In this document: one piece after another, positions 31,686 through 40,647 of the stretch | Numbering within the stretch: position 1 is the stretch's first letter | How the letters are laid out: each line of letters begins with the position of its first letter | Assembly: GCF_030433715.1 (NCBI RefSeq) | Contig: NZ_JAROCC010000012.1 | Coordinates: 1-64,000 of the forward strand | Length of the DNA stretch: 64,000 nt | DNA from: Sporosarcina highlanderae | GTDB taxonomy: Bacteria; Bacillota; Bacilli; Bacillales_A; Planococcaceae | Direction: 5' to 3' | Translations under genes and position numbers: made by a program | The notes under the pieces: generated by a model | Seen by the model: only the letters and a program-made list of their open reading frames with translations | The model's database searches: none | What the model was told of the DNA's origin: nothing

Positions 31686-32135
31686 ATGCAACACATATTC
31701 TGTAACGAAACAATGAATAAACCCGCAACTGACGAAGAAATCACACGTGTCGAACAAACTCTTGGCAGAAAATTGCCTTCTGATTTCATACAACTATTGA
31801 AAATTGCAAATGGAGGAATAGTCAAAGACACGCATCAAGCTTTTCTTGTAGATTTTCCTATCGAAAGTGGTGATCATTTCATTTTATTAGAAGAAATCAT
31901 GGGGGCTAATGAAGAAGGTTTGATGTTGAGCGATTATTTCATAGAGGAATGGGGTCTACCCGGAGAACTTGTCTTGTTCTCGGGCAGTGGCCACGCCTGG
32001 GTTGGATTTAACTATGAAAATCGGGAAATCCCAAATGTCGCCTACGTTGAACCAGATGAGGGCAATGGGAACAATTTTCATGTGCTTGCTGACACTTTTA
32101 CCGAGTTCATGAGTAAGTTAACAGCGGCTGTATGA
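31686..32135 (+). CDS. SMI1/KNR4 (SUKH) family protein
   Basis: 149 residues. The pattern ATDEEITRVEQTLGRKLPSDF followed by LLKIANGG and later GHAWVGFNY is the SUKH core. SUKH proteins often act as immunity proteins against contact-dependent or polymorphic toxins. No toxin gene is next to it, so it is an orphan. ATG at 31686 follows AAGGGAGC. Confidence 0.8.
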   Translation: MQHIFCNETMNKPATDEEITRVEQTLGRKLPSDFIQLLKIANGGIVKDTHQAFLVDFPIESGDHFILLEEIMGANEEGLMLSDYFIEEWGLPGELVLFSGSGHAWVGFNYENREIPNVAYVEPDEGNGNNFHVLADTFTEFMSKLTAAV

Positions 32136-32201
32136 CAGGTAAAACGGGCTACTTTATCGAAACTTTGCCATATGAATTTCATTAAATTGGAGGGTAAGCA
32201 G

Positions 32202-32771
32202 ATGGCAGAAATTCTGTTGTTACACCATGTTTTAGGCCGAACGAAGGGGATTGAGGCAATCGCAGAGTATCTGAAAGACGCGGGACATACTGTGCACGTG
32301 CCAGATTTATTTCACGGTCGCACATTTTCCAAGCTGGAGGAAGGCTTGGCTTTTGTTAAGGAAATCGGATTTAATGAAGTGACGGCGCGCGGAGTTCGGG
32401 CAGCCAGCGAGCTTTCACACAATGTTGTCTATGCTGGTTTTTCACTTGGTGTCCCTGCAGCACAGCAGCTCGCTCAAACTCGTGAAGGCGCTAGAGGCGC
32501 ACTATTTTTTCATGCCTGCCTCCCGACCTCTGCGTTCGAATCTCAGTGGCCGGTCGACTTGCCTGTGCAAATTCATGCCATGAGTGCAGATCCTTTTTTT
32601 GTTGAAGATGGCGACATCAATGCGGCACGTGAGCTGGTGGCATCGGCCAATCATGCTGAGCTTTTTCTGTACGAAGGCAAGGAGCACCTCTTCACTGATA
32701 ACAGTTTACCATCTTACGATGCTAACGCGACAAAACTTGTGATCAAGCGGGTTCTCGATTTTCTCGCATAA
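32202..32771 (+). CDS. Dienelactone hydrolase-like alpha/beta hydrolase
   Basis: 189 residues. Nucleophile elbow GFSLG (near residue 85), an Asp-bearing segment SADPFFVEDGD and catalytic His in KEHLFTD. In classical dienelactone hydrolase the nucleophile is Cys, so a Ser esterase is more likely. ATG at 32202 follows GGAGGG. Base composition is clearly more GC-rich than the genes on either side, which suggests separate acquisition. Confidence 0.8.
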   Translation: MAEILLLHHVLGRTKGIEAIAEYLKDAGHTVHVPDLFHGRTFSKLEEGLAFVKEIGFNEVTARGVRAASELSHNVVYAGFSLGVPAAQQLAQTREGARGALFFHACLPTSAFESQWPVDLPVQIHAMSADPFFVEDGDINAARELVASANHAELFLYEGKEHLFTDNSLPSYDANATKLVIKRVLDFLA

Positions 32772-32816
32772 AAGAATAAGATTACTTTAGTCATAGATTA
32801 ACGAGGTGCTGTCTTT

Positions 32817-33053
32817 ATGGGGATTTTAAATTATGGAACGGTGAGGTTTACTTTTTATTCGATGGTTGTACTATTACTGCATTTTGGTGGGTTTTTAAAT
32901 TATTTCGTGTTCTTTCTAATATCCGCTTTGTTTGTTTTAACGAATTACTTAATAGTCTATTTTAAGAAAGACAAATCATTTGGGAAAAAATATATAGATT
33001 ACGCGGGATTTCCAATTGTTCTCTTTACAATCATTTTTATTTATCTTAACTAA
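32817..33053 (+). CDS. Small membrane protein
   Basis: 78 residues with two to three hydrophobic spans (near 12-28, 29-48, 64-77). GAGGTG precedes ATG by about 7 nt. Family unknown. It ends at a strong terminator. Confidence 0.6.
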   Translation: MGILNYGTVRFTFYSMVVLLLHFGGFLNYFVFFLISALFVLTNYLIVYFKKDKSFGKKYIDYAGFPIVLFTIIFIYLN

Positions 33054-33087
33054 ATAGATCAACAACCTGTACCGTGATTTAGATACT

Positions 33088-33124
33088 CACCACCCCATCG
33101 ATAGACGATGGGGTGGTGTTTTTT
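33088..33124 (+). terminator. Strong intrinsic terminator
   Basis: 13-bp perfect stem CACCACCCCATCG / CGATGGGGTGGTG, loop ataga, followed by six T. Confidence 0.92.
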
Positions 33125-33128
33125 AGTT

Positions 33129-33149
33129 ATCGATCATTTCCCGCGTTTT
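33129..33149. repeat. Single 21-nt repeat unit
   Basis: Carries the conserved half ATCGATCATTTCCC, followed by GCGTTTT. It matches the units of the array at 45208 and begins five bases after the terminator T-run. Confidence 0.7.
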
Positions 33150-33272
33150 GTGCTAAAATTGATTATGAGTTGACGGATTATTCAACAAACAGAGCCCGTG
33201 GAGAGACAAAAAGAAAAAAAGTATTTTCTTAGGATGGCCCTAAATCCCAAGTAGAGCGAAAGGATGAAACAA

Positions 33273-33617
33273 ATGAGGTGGAAACGTTCTACTAAAATTT
33301 ATTTTTTGATTGTGCTGATAATTGTAATTCTCGTTGGGTTTAATTTGTATAGTTTTTATAAGTTGAACACTGTCAAGATATTTGTTGAAGAGTATTTGGA
33401 AGAAGAAGGATATACCCAAAATGAAATTAGTGTAATAGATAAATTCAAATCTAATCTTGCAGGAGATAGGCATTGGATGGTAGTTGTTAGGTTAGAGGGG
33501 GATCAAAAAGTATATTACTATTTTAAATCGAAAAATAAATTAATCTTAGAATCGTATATTTTAGATGGCTATGACAATGTAGTCAATAAAGTGGTTAAAA
33601 CAAGGCATTCCGAATAA
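33273..33617 (+). CDS. Single-span protein (DUF3139-like)
   Basis: 114 residues: a basic start, one span near 8-28, then IFVEEYLEEEGYTQNEISVIDK, which resembles the DUF3139 pattern (Y-L-x-x-x-G-Y). The second ATG (33273) is 9 nt after AAAGG; the first ATG (33264) overlaps it. Function unknown. Confidence 0.6.
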   Translation: MRWKRSTKIYFLIVLIIVILVGFNLYSFYKLNTVKIFVEEYLEEEGYTQNEISVIDKFKSNLAGDRHWMVVVRLEGDQKVYYYFKSKNKLILESYILDGYDNVVNKVVKTRHSE

Positions 33618-33774
33618 CAAAGTCTTTATAAAGGTGGGAGATACATGATAGGCGAAATCTTTATAGCGGTAGTTTTATGATTCCTTGAGGAAAGTTATTT
33701 TAGGTATAGCCATGCAACCTCCTGCAATTAGAATCGTCGAAATAATTGTAATTCTATTAGTGGGAGGTTGAAAA
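33618..33774 (+). other. Gap with a possible decayed small membrane gene
   Basis: After GGTGGGAG an ATG at 33643 reads MIGEIFIAVVL and hits TGA. One frame over, LRKVILGIAMQPPAIRIVEI continues into a hydrophobic end and stops at 33772. A nonsense plus frameshift could explain this. The evidence is weak. Confidence 0.25.
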
Positions 33775-34374
33775 ATGGGTAGTAGAAATAACAAGATCAG
33801 CTTTATATTAAGTACGTTATTTGCTTTGTATATTGTTGGAGAAGTTGTTAGTCACTTTATTTTCGGTTTCTCAATTTGGCTCTTCGTGAATATCCCTTTG
33901 TTTCTGATTTCATTTATTGGCATAATCGTAATCATGATTTTCCTAATAGTAGATTTCTTTAAGAAAAAAGAGAGAAAGGCAAATTTAGTCTTACTACTGG
34001 TAAGTTTTTTACTGATATTCATAATGATAAACCAACCCTTCTCTCCGCTTCTTCGAAAAGCCGAGTTCACTTTTAACCTTGAGAATAGAGAAGAAGTTGC
34101 GAATTTAATAATGGATGGGGAAATACAAACCTCGAATAGCCGTGGTGATCTTATTCCTGTTCCAAATGGATATAGCCGTTCTTTGTCTGACGGAAGAGAA
34201 GTAATGAAGGTGGATGATAAATTACTTTTCTTCACCCGCAGAGGATTGCTTGATAGCTTTTCGGGCTATGTTTATTCTCCAAACGGTGTCGAGCCTCAAG
34301 ATGAAGATGTTATGGCAAAGATCGTAAAGAAACAAAAAATGAGCAAGAATTGGTATTACATTGCTTGTACTTAA
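33775..34374 (+). CDS. Membrane protein with a C-terminal exported domain
   Basis: 199 residues with three spans (near 9-30, 33-61 and 69-88), then about 110 residues that should lie outside. ATG at 33775 follows GGGAGG. Family unknown. Its 3' end sits 48 bp before the next start. Confidence 0.6.
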   Translation: MGSRNNKISFILSTLFALYIVGEVVSHFIFGFSIWLFVNIPLFLISFIGIIVIMIFLIVDFFKKKERKANLVLLLVSFLLIFIMINQPFSPLLRKAEFTFNLENREEVANLIMDGEIQTSNSRGDLIPVPNGYSRSLSDGREVMKVDDKLLFFTRRGLLDSFSGYVYSPNGVEPQDEDVMAKIVKKQKMSKNWYYIACT

Positions 34375-34421
34375 AGTTGGTGTGGAAAAGTAGAACAAGC
34401 GTGGAAGTTGAGGGGGAAGCT

Positions 34422-35258
34422 ATGAGAGTCCTTGTCTTAGGTGCAAGTGGTTTTCTTGGTGGTCATGTCCATCATAATTTATTGAAAGATAATCGATTCA
34501 AGGAGATAGTGGGGACAAGTAAGTCATCAGAGATAGAAGGTTTATATAACATTGATATTAATAATGAGAAAAAGTTTGGTGAATTTTACAGGAAATATAA
34601 CCCTGATTTTGTCATTTGGGCAGTGATGAGTGCTGATAACGAAGAGACATTAATACATACCGGTTTAAAACATCTGTTAAATAGGATGGATAAACAAACA
34701 AAGTTGATTTACGTTTCAACTGATGGAATATTTTCAAGCGGCCAAGGCTGTTTTGATGAATATGCTGCACTCTCTTATCTTGATACGCATAACCCATTAT
34801 CAGCATATACGAATGCTAAATTAGACGGTGAAAAAATGATACAGAAAGGACATCGAAATTATATTATTCTTCGAACTGGTCCATTGTACGGTCAAGATCT
34901 AAACGGGAATTGGGATTTTAGAGTATTGGCTTTACAATCCGCTTTGACAGCCAATACACCTTATAAAAGAGCCGATAATCTTTTTAAAACTTTTGTTCAT
35001 GTAGAAGATCTTGCACATGCGATAAGTGAACTGTTGTCAATCGACTATATAGGGTTTTTGCACGTTGGTCCAAAAACCAAAGAAAGCTATTATACCTTTT
35101 CCCTAAAGATGGCTGATAAATTAAAACTGGATCATACGTTAATTGAGCCGGATCGAATTCCAATTAAAGAAGCTATAAGAAGGGGAGTTTCTTTAGATAC
35201 ATCCTTAAACACTGAAAAATGCAGCTCTTTATTAAAAACAAAGTTTAGAGAGGTATGA
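34422..35258 (+). CDS. NAD(P)-dependent sugar-nucleotide reductase/epimerase (RmlD-like SDR)
   Basis: 278 residues, extended SDR. Rossmann motif GASGFLGG at residue 7, and active-site YTNAK with STDGIF upstream. The architecture is that of RmlD-type dTDP-4-dehydrorhamnose reductases, but no rhamnose genes are near, so the substrate is open. ATG at 34422 follows GAGGGGGAAGC; the frame is open further upstream over the previous gene's end. Confidence 0.8.
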   Translation: MRVLVLGASGFLGGHVHHNLLKDNRFKEIVGTSKSSEIEGLYNIDINNEKKFGEFYRKYNPDFVIWAVMSADNEETLIHTGLKHLLNRMDKQTKLIYVSTDGIFSSGQGCFDEYAALSYLDTHNPLSAYTNAKLDGEKMIQKGHRNYIILRTGPLYGQDLNGNWDFRVLALQSALTANTPYKRADNLFKTFVHVEDLAHAISELLSIDYIGFLHVGPKTKESYYTFSLKMADKLKLDHTLIEPDRIPIKEAIRRGVSLDTSLNTEKCSSLLKTKFREV

Positions 35259-35301
35259 TTATTTTCTTAGTGTAGGAGTTAGACGATAGCGGAGGGCACT
35301 T

Positions 35302-35865
35302 ATGAAAAGGTTAGTAATTATTACTGTAGGAAAGACACACACTGGAAAAAGTACTTTTGCAAAGCATTTAGAGAAAGAATTGGACAACTCTTTTATCATG
35401 GACCAGGATAACCATGCGGAGTTTGTAAATACCTATTACGAAAAGCTGCAACCCAAATCAGGACCTAACACGCTTAAACATTCTATTTCACGGTTAATTG
35501 TTGATTATGCCAAGAAACATACTGACTTTCATATTATAGCAAGTAACTCTAATCGAACAAAAAAAGGAAGGGAATTTTTACTTAAAGAAATCTACCCTGA
35601 AAATGAATTTTTACGTATCCTTGTTCATTTTGATATTCCTGATGAAATTCTGCATGAGCGGGTAACGAATAGTCAACGAAGCACAAATATATTTAGAGGT
35701 CCTTATTCCAATTTTGAGGAAGTATTGGTAAGGCAACAGGCTGAATCCCATTTGGATGATTTTATTGATCCGGTAGAGGGAGAGGCTGACTATCTGTTCA
35801 AGATAAAGGATAACGAAGAAGTTGAATCTGTCATAAAAGAAATTGTTCGTATTTCAACTTTTTGA
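35302..35865 (+). CDS. P-loop kinase-like protein
   Basis: 187 residues. Walker A GKTHTGKST near residue 10, then MDQDNHAEFV. The lid region HERVTNSQRSTNIFRG is Arg-rich. Small-molecule or nucleotide kinase of unknown substrate; distinct in sequence from the kinase at 22385. ATG at 35302 with GGAGGGC upstream. The following DUF2441 gene starts 22 bp downstream. Confidence 0.75.
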   Translation: MKRLVIITVGKTHTGKSTFAKHLEKELDNSFIMDQDNHAEFVNTYYEKLQPKSGPNTLKHSISRLIVDYAKKHTDFHIIASNSNRTKKGREFLLKEIYPENEFLRILVHFDIPDEILHERVTNSQRSTNIFRGPYSNFEEVLVRQQAESHLDDFIDPVEGEADYLFKIKDNEEVESVIKEIVRISTF

Positions 35866-35886
35866 TAGGAAGATAGGAGAAAATCT

Positions 35887-36480
35887 ATGGGGGAAAAACA
35901 ATTTTACGCTTATCATCTTGTAACAAGGAATAAAATGAACCTTGGTCAGATCATCCATTTCGATAACAATCAAAAAAACACCTTATACCGCTTCTTCTTT
36001 GAAAAAGAGATAGTGAATTCTAAAGGCGAAGATTATATTCACATACTACACAGCCACTACACGCGTGACGGTCTGACGCTAACAAAAGAAGATGCCGATG
36101 TGGCTATTATGTCTATCGGGCAAACTATTAGGGCTGCTCGGGAAGTGATAGTGGAAATGGTTCGGTTAGAGGAATTCCCTCAATATCCTTCGCGGCTATC
36201 CTGCTTATATGCAGCGAAAAGTTATGAGGATGTCCTTAAGTGGAAGCAAGTATTTGATTCATTCAATCGTAAAGTTTTGCAGATCGTTAAACTAAATGTT
36301 ACTGGAAGCTATTTTGAAGGGGATGGAGATCTCCTACCAAAAGAAGACGGAGTCCCTTTCTCGAAAAAAATAGAACAAGCAAGAGAATATTGGAATGGCA
36401 ATATAAACAACACCCTTCCCGAGTTGTTGATTAACGGGAAGATTGAGGTACTGGAAATTATCGACGATTTTTATGAATGA
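35887..36480 (+). CDS. DUF2441 family protein
   Basis: 197 residues. [17 protein letters not shown] at the N terminus and [20 protein letters not shown] in the middle match the DUF2441 pattern. Function is not established to my knowledge. GGAGAAA precedes ATG at 35887. Last gene of the accessory block. Confidence 0.65.
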   Translation: MGEKQFYAYHLVTRNKMNLGQIIHFDNNQKNTLYRFFFEKEIVNSKGEDYIHILHSHYTRDGLTLTKEDADVAIMSIGQTIRAAREVIVEMVRLEEFPQYPSRLSCLYAAKSYEDVLKWKQVFDSFNRKVLQIVKLNVTGSYFEGDGDLLPKEDGVPFSKKIEQAREYWNGNINNTLPELLINGKIEVLEIIDDFYE

Positions 36481-36497
36481 AATATAGATCTTTCAAA

Positions 36498-36527
36498 CCG
36501 ATTGCTACTCTGTAATCGGCTATTTTT
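36498..36527 (+). terminator. Terminator at the end of the accessory block
   Basis: CCGATT pairs with AATCGG and is followed by ctaTTTTTT. Short stem, clear T-run. Confidence 0.7.
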
Positions 36528-36609
36528 TGGAACGACATCGAATACTTTTTCCAAATGATCACATTCTGTTATAATTGGAACCGAACGAATGAGAAATAAG
36601 GTGAAGCGA

Positions 36610-37758
36610 TTGAATTTCATATGGACATTGCTTTTTATGGCACTCATCGGAGCACTCATCGGAGGATTTACAAATCACCTCGCGATTAAAATGCTCTTCA
36701 GGCCCCATGAAGCAAAATATATCGGCAAATGGCGGCTGCCCTTCACACCCGGGCTCATTCCAAAACGCCGGGACGAACTCGCCGTACAATTAGGTAAAAC
36801 CGTCACAAACTATTTATTAACGCCGGATATGTTCCGGAACAAACTACTCACACCTGAAAATGAAAAAAAGGCGGAGGCATTCCTTCAAAACAAGATTGAG
36901 GAACATATTCTTCATTCGGACAAGACATTGAACGATTGGTTGCAATTGGCTGGAGCATCCACGCTAACCCAGAACATCGAGAATAAAATTGAAGCAGTTA
37001 TCGATGCACAGCTCAGGAATGTACGCACGAAATTGACAACGGGTACAATCGAAGAAGTCGTTCCGATCAACTATCAGGAGCAAATGAAGGAATATATCCC
37101 GAAGGCGACATCATATATCCTTAATCGCGCGGAGCAATACGTTGACTCCCCCGAAGGGAAAGTGATGTTTCAAAAAATGATCAATGACTTCTTAGAGTCT
37201 AAAGGGACATTTGGAGGCGTCTTGGGCATGTTCTTCGGCGATTCGAATTCCCTTGTTGAAAAGGTACAAAAGGAAGCGCTGAAATTCATAAACGCCCCAG
37301 GAACTTACAACCTTCTGCATTCATTGATTGATAAAGAATTCACGAAACTCCAAAAACGTCCGACTGCTGAAATGCTGTCCGGTTTTAATTGGGAAGGACT
37401 GTTCGCGTCCGTCAAAGCATATGCTAAAAAGGAACTTGCTCTCGAATCCAGATTGGATAAAACAATCCAAGACTATTGGCCACAAGGGTCCGAATGGACT
37501 TCTGAAAATCTGACTCCGAAACTTGTGAGCTTTGCTTTTGATCAAGCGGAAAAGCAGCTTGAATTGTCGATGAAGAAGTTGAAGCTTGATGAAATCGTCA
37601 AGGAACAAGTCGATACGTTCCCGGTTGCTGTACTTGAAGATCTTGTCCTTGGAATTTCAAGAAGAGAGTTTAAAATGATTACCGTGCTTGGCGCATTATT
37701 AGGCGGTGTAATCGGGATTGTACAAGGATTGATCGTCTTTTTCACAAACTTATCTTAG
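36610..37758 (+). CDS. yheB: DUF445 family membrane protein YheB
   Basis: 382 residues. The N-terminal span FIWTLLFMALIGALIGGFTN is followed by the DUF445 signature LAIKMLFRPHEA and FTPGLIPKRR. A C-terminal hydrophobic hairpin (VLGALLGGVIGIVQGLIVFF) closes the protein. The length agrees with B. subtilis YheB. TTG at 36610 is the best start (AAGGTG 6 nt before); ATG 36589 and GTG 36601 lie upstream without sites. yheA follows after 9 bp, as in Bacillus. Function unknown, spore-related in Bacillus. Confidence 0.88.
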   Translation: MNFIWTLLFMALIGALIGGFTNHLAIKMLFRPHEAKYIGKWRLPFTPGLIPKRRDELAVQLGKTVTNYLLTPDMFRNKLLTPENEKKAEAFLQNKIEEHILHSDKTLNDWLQLAGASTLTQNIENKIEAVIDAQLRNVRTKLTTGTIEEVVPINYQEQMKEYIPKATSYILNRAEQYVDSPEGKVMFQKMINDFLESKGTFGGVLGMFFGDSNSLVEKVQKEALKFINAPGTYNLLHSLIDKEFTKLQKRPTAEMLSGFNWEGLFASVKAYAKKELALESRLDKTIQDYWPQGSEWTSENLTPKLVSFAFDQAEKQLELSMKKLKLDEIVKEQVDTFPVAVLEDLVLGISRREFKMITVLGALLGGVIGIVQGLIVFFTNLS

Positions 37759-37767
37759 GGGGAATTA

Positions 37768-38118
37768 ATGATGACTGTTAATATTTACGATGATTTAAAC
37801 AAATTGGAAGCAACACTTCGAAAGACCAATGAATTTGCACAAGTGCAACAAGCGATTGAAGAAGTGAAAAACGATGAGCAGGCATTGGAACTGTTCAAGA
37901 GCTTCCGTAAAATTCAAATGACGCTACAAGAAAAACAGATGCAAGGCGAGGAAATTGCAGGCGAAGAATTAGAATACGCTCAAAAAACTGCTCAACTTGC
38001 ACAGCAAAATGATAAAATCATGCAAATGCTGCAAGCTGAAATGGGATTGAGCGGATTAATCGAAGAAGTGAACCGCGTACTGATGAAACCTGTACAAGAG
38101 TTATATGAGCAAATGTGA
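37768..38118 (+). CDS. yheA: YlbF/YmcA-family protein YheA
   Basis: 116 residues, helical. It has the family pattern YDDLNKLEATLRKTNEFAQ and an amphipathic second half (QQNDKIMQMLQAEMGLSGLIEEV). Related to the YlbF-YmcA-YaaT proteins that aid RNase Y and Spo0A phosphorelay, though YheA itself has no assigned role. ATG at 37768 with GGGGGAATTA upstream. Operon with yheB, ending in a terminator. Confidence 0.88.
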   Translation: MMTVNIYDDLNKLEATLRKTNEFAQVQQAIEEVKNDEQALELFKSFRKIQMTLQEKQMQGEEIAGEELEYAQKTAQLAQQNDKIMQMLQAEMGLSGLIEEVNRVLMKPVQELYEQM

Positions 38119-38120
38119 AG

Positions 38121-38145
38121 AAAAACCGGCTTAGCCGGTTTTTTT
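38121..38145 (+). terminator. Terminator of yheB-yheA
   Basis: aaaaaCCGGC-tta-GCCGGttttttt: strong stem with a T-run. Confidence 0.9.
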
Positions 38146-38188
38146 GTGTTATATTTTAGTGAATTAATAAATGAAAGATGGAGCGAAA

Positions 38189-39700
38189 ATGCAAAAGATA
38201 ATTCTAACTAAACCATTCGAACAAGATTGGATCAGGATGTTCACCCATCTTGCCAATCTTTTCTTTGAGCAATCAAAAGTAATTGACGACCCTGTAGAAG
38301 AGGGGATTCATATTGATCTATCCGTTGACAAGGATGCAAATGGATTGCTATGTGGAACCGCAACCCTTAAACAAGGCGACAACTTATATAACGCCGCATT
38401 CACGGAGCAGGAGACGAGTGATGGATCTGAGACTGAAAACCGCCAGCTAAAAAGGATTTATTCACATGTGTTCCTTGAGGTGTTGGAACAGTATACCGGA
38501 ATGAAACAGTCATGGGGAATTCTCACAGGAATCCGCCCGACTAAACTGTATCATAAGTATCGGCAGATGGGATATGACCGTGAAACCGTCAAGCAGCTTT
38601 TAATGGATAAGCATCGTATTTCAGAAGAGAAAAGCGAACTATTGGAAACGATCGAACGTGTACAACTTCGAGCTATTCCTGACTTGCATGACCTAAGGAA
38701 TGAAGTGAGTATTTATATTGGAATACCATTTTGTCCGACGAAATGCGCCTACTGCACATTCCCGGCGTATGCGATCCATCGTAAAAATGGCCGAGTTGAA
38801 TCGTTCCTTGACGGGTTGCATGAAGAAATCCGTGAAATCGGGAATTGGTTGACGAAGCGTGATATTAAAATAACAACAATCTATTTTGGCGGAGGAACGC
38901 CGACTTCAATCGAGGCTGACGAAATGGACGCCCTCTATCAGACGATGTATGATTCATTCCCATATATGAAGGAAGTTCGTGAGGTTACGGTTGAAGCGGG
39001 TCGTCCGGATACGATTACCCCCGAAAAGATCGAAGTGCTGAAAAAATGGGGAATCGACCGTATTAGCGTGAACCCGCAGTCGTATACGGATGAAACGTTG
39101 AAAGCAATCGGGCGGCATCATTCCGTCCAGGAAACAATCGACAAGTTTTGGCTGTCCCGAAATATGGGCTTGAAAAACATCAATATGGATTTAATTATCG
39201 GCCTTCCAAACGAAGGGCTTGAGGAATTCCGGCATTCACTCGATGAAACCGAGAAAATGCAGCCTGAATCGTTGACTGTTCATACGCTTTCATTTAAAAG
39301 AGCTTCCGAAATGACACGGAATAAAAACAAATATAAAGTGGCGGACCGGAAAACGGTTGAGCAGATGATGCAATTGGGAGAAGAATGGACGAGGCAAAAT
39401 GGCTATGTCCCATACTATCTCTACCGCCAAAAAAACATCCTTGGAAACTTGGAAAATGTCGGCTATGCAAAACCGGGTGAAGAGAGCTTGTACAATATTA
39501 TCATCATGGAAGAAGTCCAGACGATCATCGGCATCGGCTGCGGGGCTTCAAGTAAATTCATGGAGCCGGCAACGGGTAAAATCACGCAATTCCAGAATCC
39601 GAAAGATCCAGCTGCTTATATTTTGACATTTGAGGAGTATATCGATAAGAAGATTGAACATTTGGAGCGGATTTTCCCGGAAGCTGTTCAAGCTGAATGA
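38189..39700 (+). CDS. hemZ: Coproporphyrinogen III oxidase-like radical SAM protein HemZ
   Basis: 503 residues. Radical SAM cluster motif CPTKCAYC near residue 180, GGGTPTS next, and ISVNPQS and MDLIIGLP further on: the HemN/HemZ pattern. An N-terminal extension of about 160 residues separates HemZ from HemN. In Bacillus it is an anaerobic haem-biosynthesis enzyme or its relative; some HemN-like proteins are haem chaperones. ATG at 38189 with GGAG 5 nt before; ATG 38171 lacks a site. Confidence 0.88.
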   Translation: MQKIILTKPFEQDWIRMFTHLANLFFEQSKVIDDPVEEGIHIDLSVDKDANGLLCGTATLKQGDNLYNAAFTEQETSDGSETENRQLKRIYSHVFLEVLEQYTGMKQSWGILTGIRPTKLYHKYRQMGYDRETVKQLLMDKHRISEEKSELLETIERVQLRAIPDLHDLRNEVSIYIGIPFCPTKCAYCTFPAYAIHRKNGRVESFLDGLHEEIREIGNWLTKRDIKITTIYFGGGTPTSIEADEMDALYQTMYDSFPYMKEVREVTVEAGRPDTITPEKIEVLKKWGIDRISVNPQSYTDETLKAIGRHHSVQETIDKFWLSRNMGLKNINMDLIIGLPNEGLEEFRHSLDETEKMQPESLTVHTLSFKRASEMTRNKNKYKVADRKTVEQMMQLGEEWTRQNGYVPYYLYRQKNILGNLENVGYAKPGEESLYNIIIMEEVQTIIGIGCGASSKFMEPATGKITQFQNPKDPAAYILTFEEYIDKKIEHLERIFPEAVQAE

Positions 39701-39714
39701 AGATAAAGATTTTG

Positions 39715-39742
39715 CCTTGGCATTTTATATGCCAAGGTTTTT
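39715..39742 (+). terminator. Terminator of hemZ
   Basis: CCTTGGCAT / ATGCCAAGG, loop tttat, then five T. Confidence 0.9.
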
Positions 39743-39787
39743 CTTTTAAAAGAAGGAGTTACCTGACTTTCAGCGAATAGTAAGTAG

Positions 39788-39805
39788 TGAATGACTATTC
39801 ATTTT
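39788..39805. promoter_or_regulatory. FadR-like operator upstream of yhaR
   Basis: TGAATGACTATTCATTTT closely matches the B. subtilis FadR box (TGAATGAMTANTCATTCA). It lies 16 bp before the start of an enoyl-CoA hydratase gene. A wider repeat GAATAGT...ACTATTC surrounds it. Confidence 0.7.
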
Positions 39806-39821
39806 TAAAGGGGGATAATAT

Positions 39822-40601
39822 ATGTATTCTACAATTGAACTGACGAAGGAAGGCAGACTTGCTCGTTTGAAGTTAAACAGGCCTGCTTCCATGAATGCAA
39901 TGGATGACATTATGATGAAGGAATTGGCGGATGCTTTCGAAGCGTTGAAATCGGATACTGAAGCTCAAGTGCTAATTATTCAAGGAGAAGGCAATGTGTT
40001 TTCAGCAGGTGGCGATATTAAGAAGATGGTCGATCCGGAATCTTCGATGGATATCGGAAAGGTCATGGTCGATGTATCGCGGCTTGCAAAAGCACTATAC
40101 GAACTCCCACAAATTACAATCGCTGCCATCCATGGCGCTTCAGCTGGACTCGGTTTTAGCATGGCACTCGGCTGTGACGTCATTATCGCTGAAGAAAATA
40201 GCAAACTTGCGATGAATTTCATTGGCATCGGACTTGTGCCGGATGGAGCCGGCCATTTCTTCCTGAAAGAGCGAATTGGCGTGGCGCAAGCAAAACAGCT
40301 TATTTGGGCAGGAGAAGTAATGAACGGGCAAGTCGCGAAGGAAAAAGGGTTGGTCGATCAACTCGTTCCAGACGGTACTGTCGGCCAGGCAGCAGAAGGG
40401 CTTGCGATGAAATTCTTATCGGCGCCAATAGCAGCTATGATTGCTTCTAAAAAGATTTTACATGAACAAAAGATTGGTGAGCTCGAAAATGTGTTACGGA
40501 TGGAAAGCGAACAACAAGTCGCCATGCGCAAGACGGAAGATCATATGGAAGGCATCAACGCTTTTGTACAAAAACGCAAACCTGTATTCCAAGGCAAGTA
40601 G
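39822..40601 (+). CDS. yhaR: Enoyl-CoA hydratase/isomerase YhaR
   Basis: 259 residues, crotonase fold. The oxyanion-hole segments VFSAGGDIKKM and HGASAGLGFSMAL are intact. The Glu at the catalytic position of classical hydratases falls in the NFIGIGLVPDGAGHFFL region, where Asp and Gly residues stand, so isomerase or hydratase cannot be told apart. A FadR-like operator upstream suggests repression by fatty-acid signals. ATG at 39822 follows AAGGGGG. Same neighbour order as in B. subtilis (hemZ, yhaR, then the yhaQ/yhaP transporter). Confidence 0.87.
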   Translation: MYSTIELTKEGRLARLKLNRPASMNAMDDIMMKELADAFEALKSDTEAQVLIIQGEGNVFSAGGDIKKMVDPESSMDIGKVMVDVSRLAKALYELPQITIAAIHGASAGLGFSMALGCDVIIAEENSKLAMNFIGIGLVPDGAGHFFLKERIGVAQAKQLIWAGEVMNGQVAKEKGLVDQLVPDGTVGQAAEGLAMKFLSAPIAAMIASKKILHEQKIGELENVLRMESEQQVAMRKTEDHMEGINAFVQKRKPVFQGK

Positions 40602-40647
40602 AATAGTACAAACTGTGCACATCTTCAAGGAAAATATGTAAGAATAG

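Noticed and set aside
20911..36530. Prophage or integrative element
   Set aside because: No integrase, recombinase, transposase, structural phage genes or attachment repeats were found.
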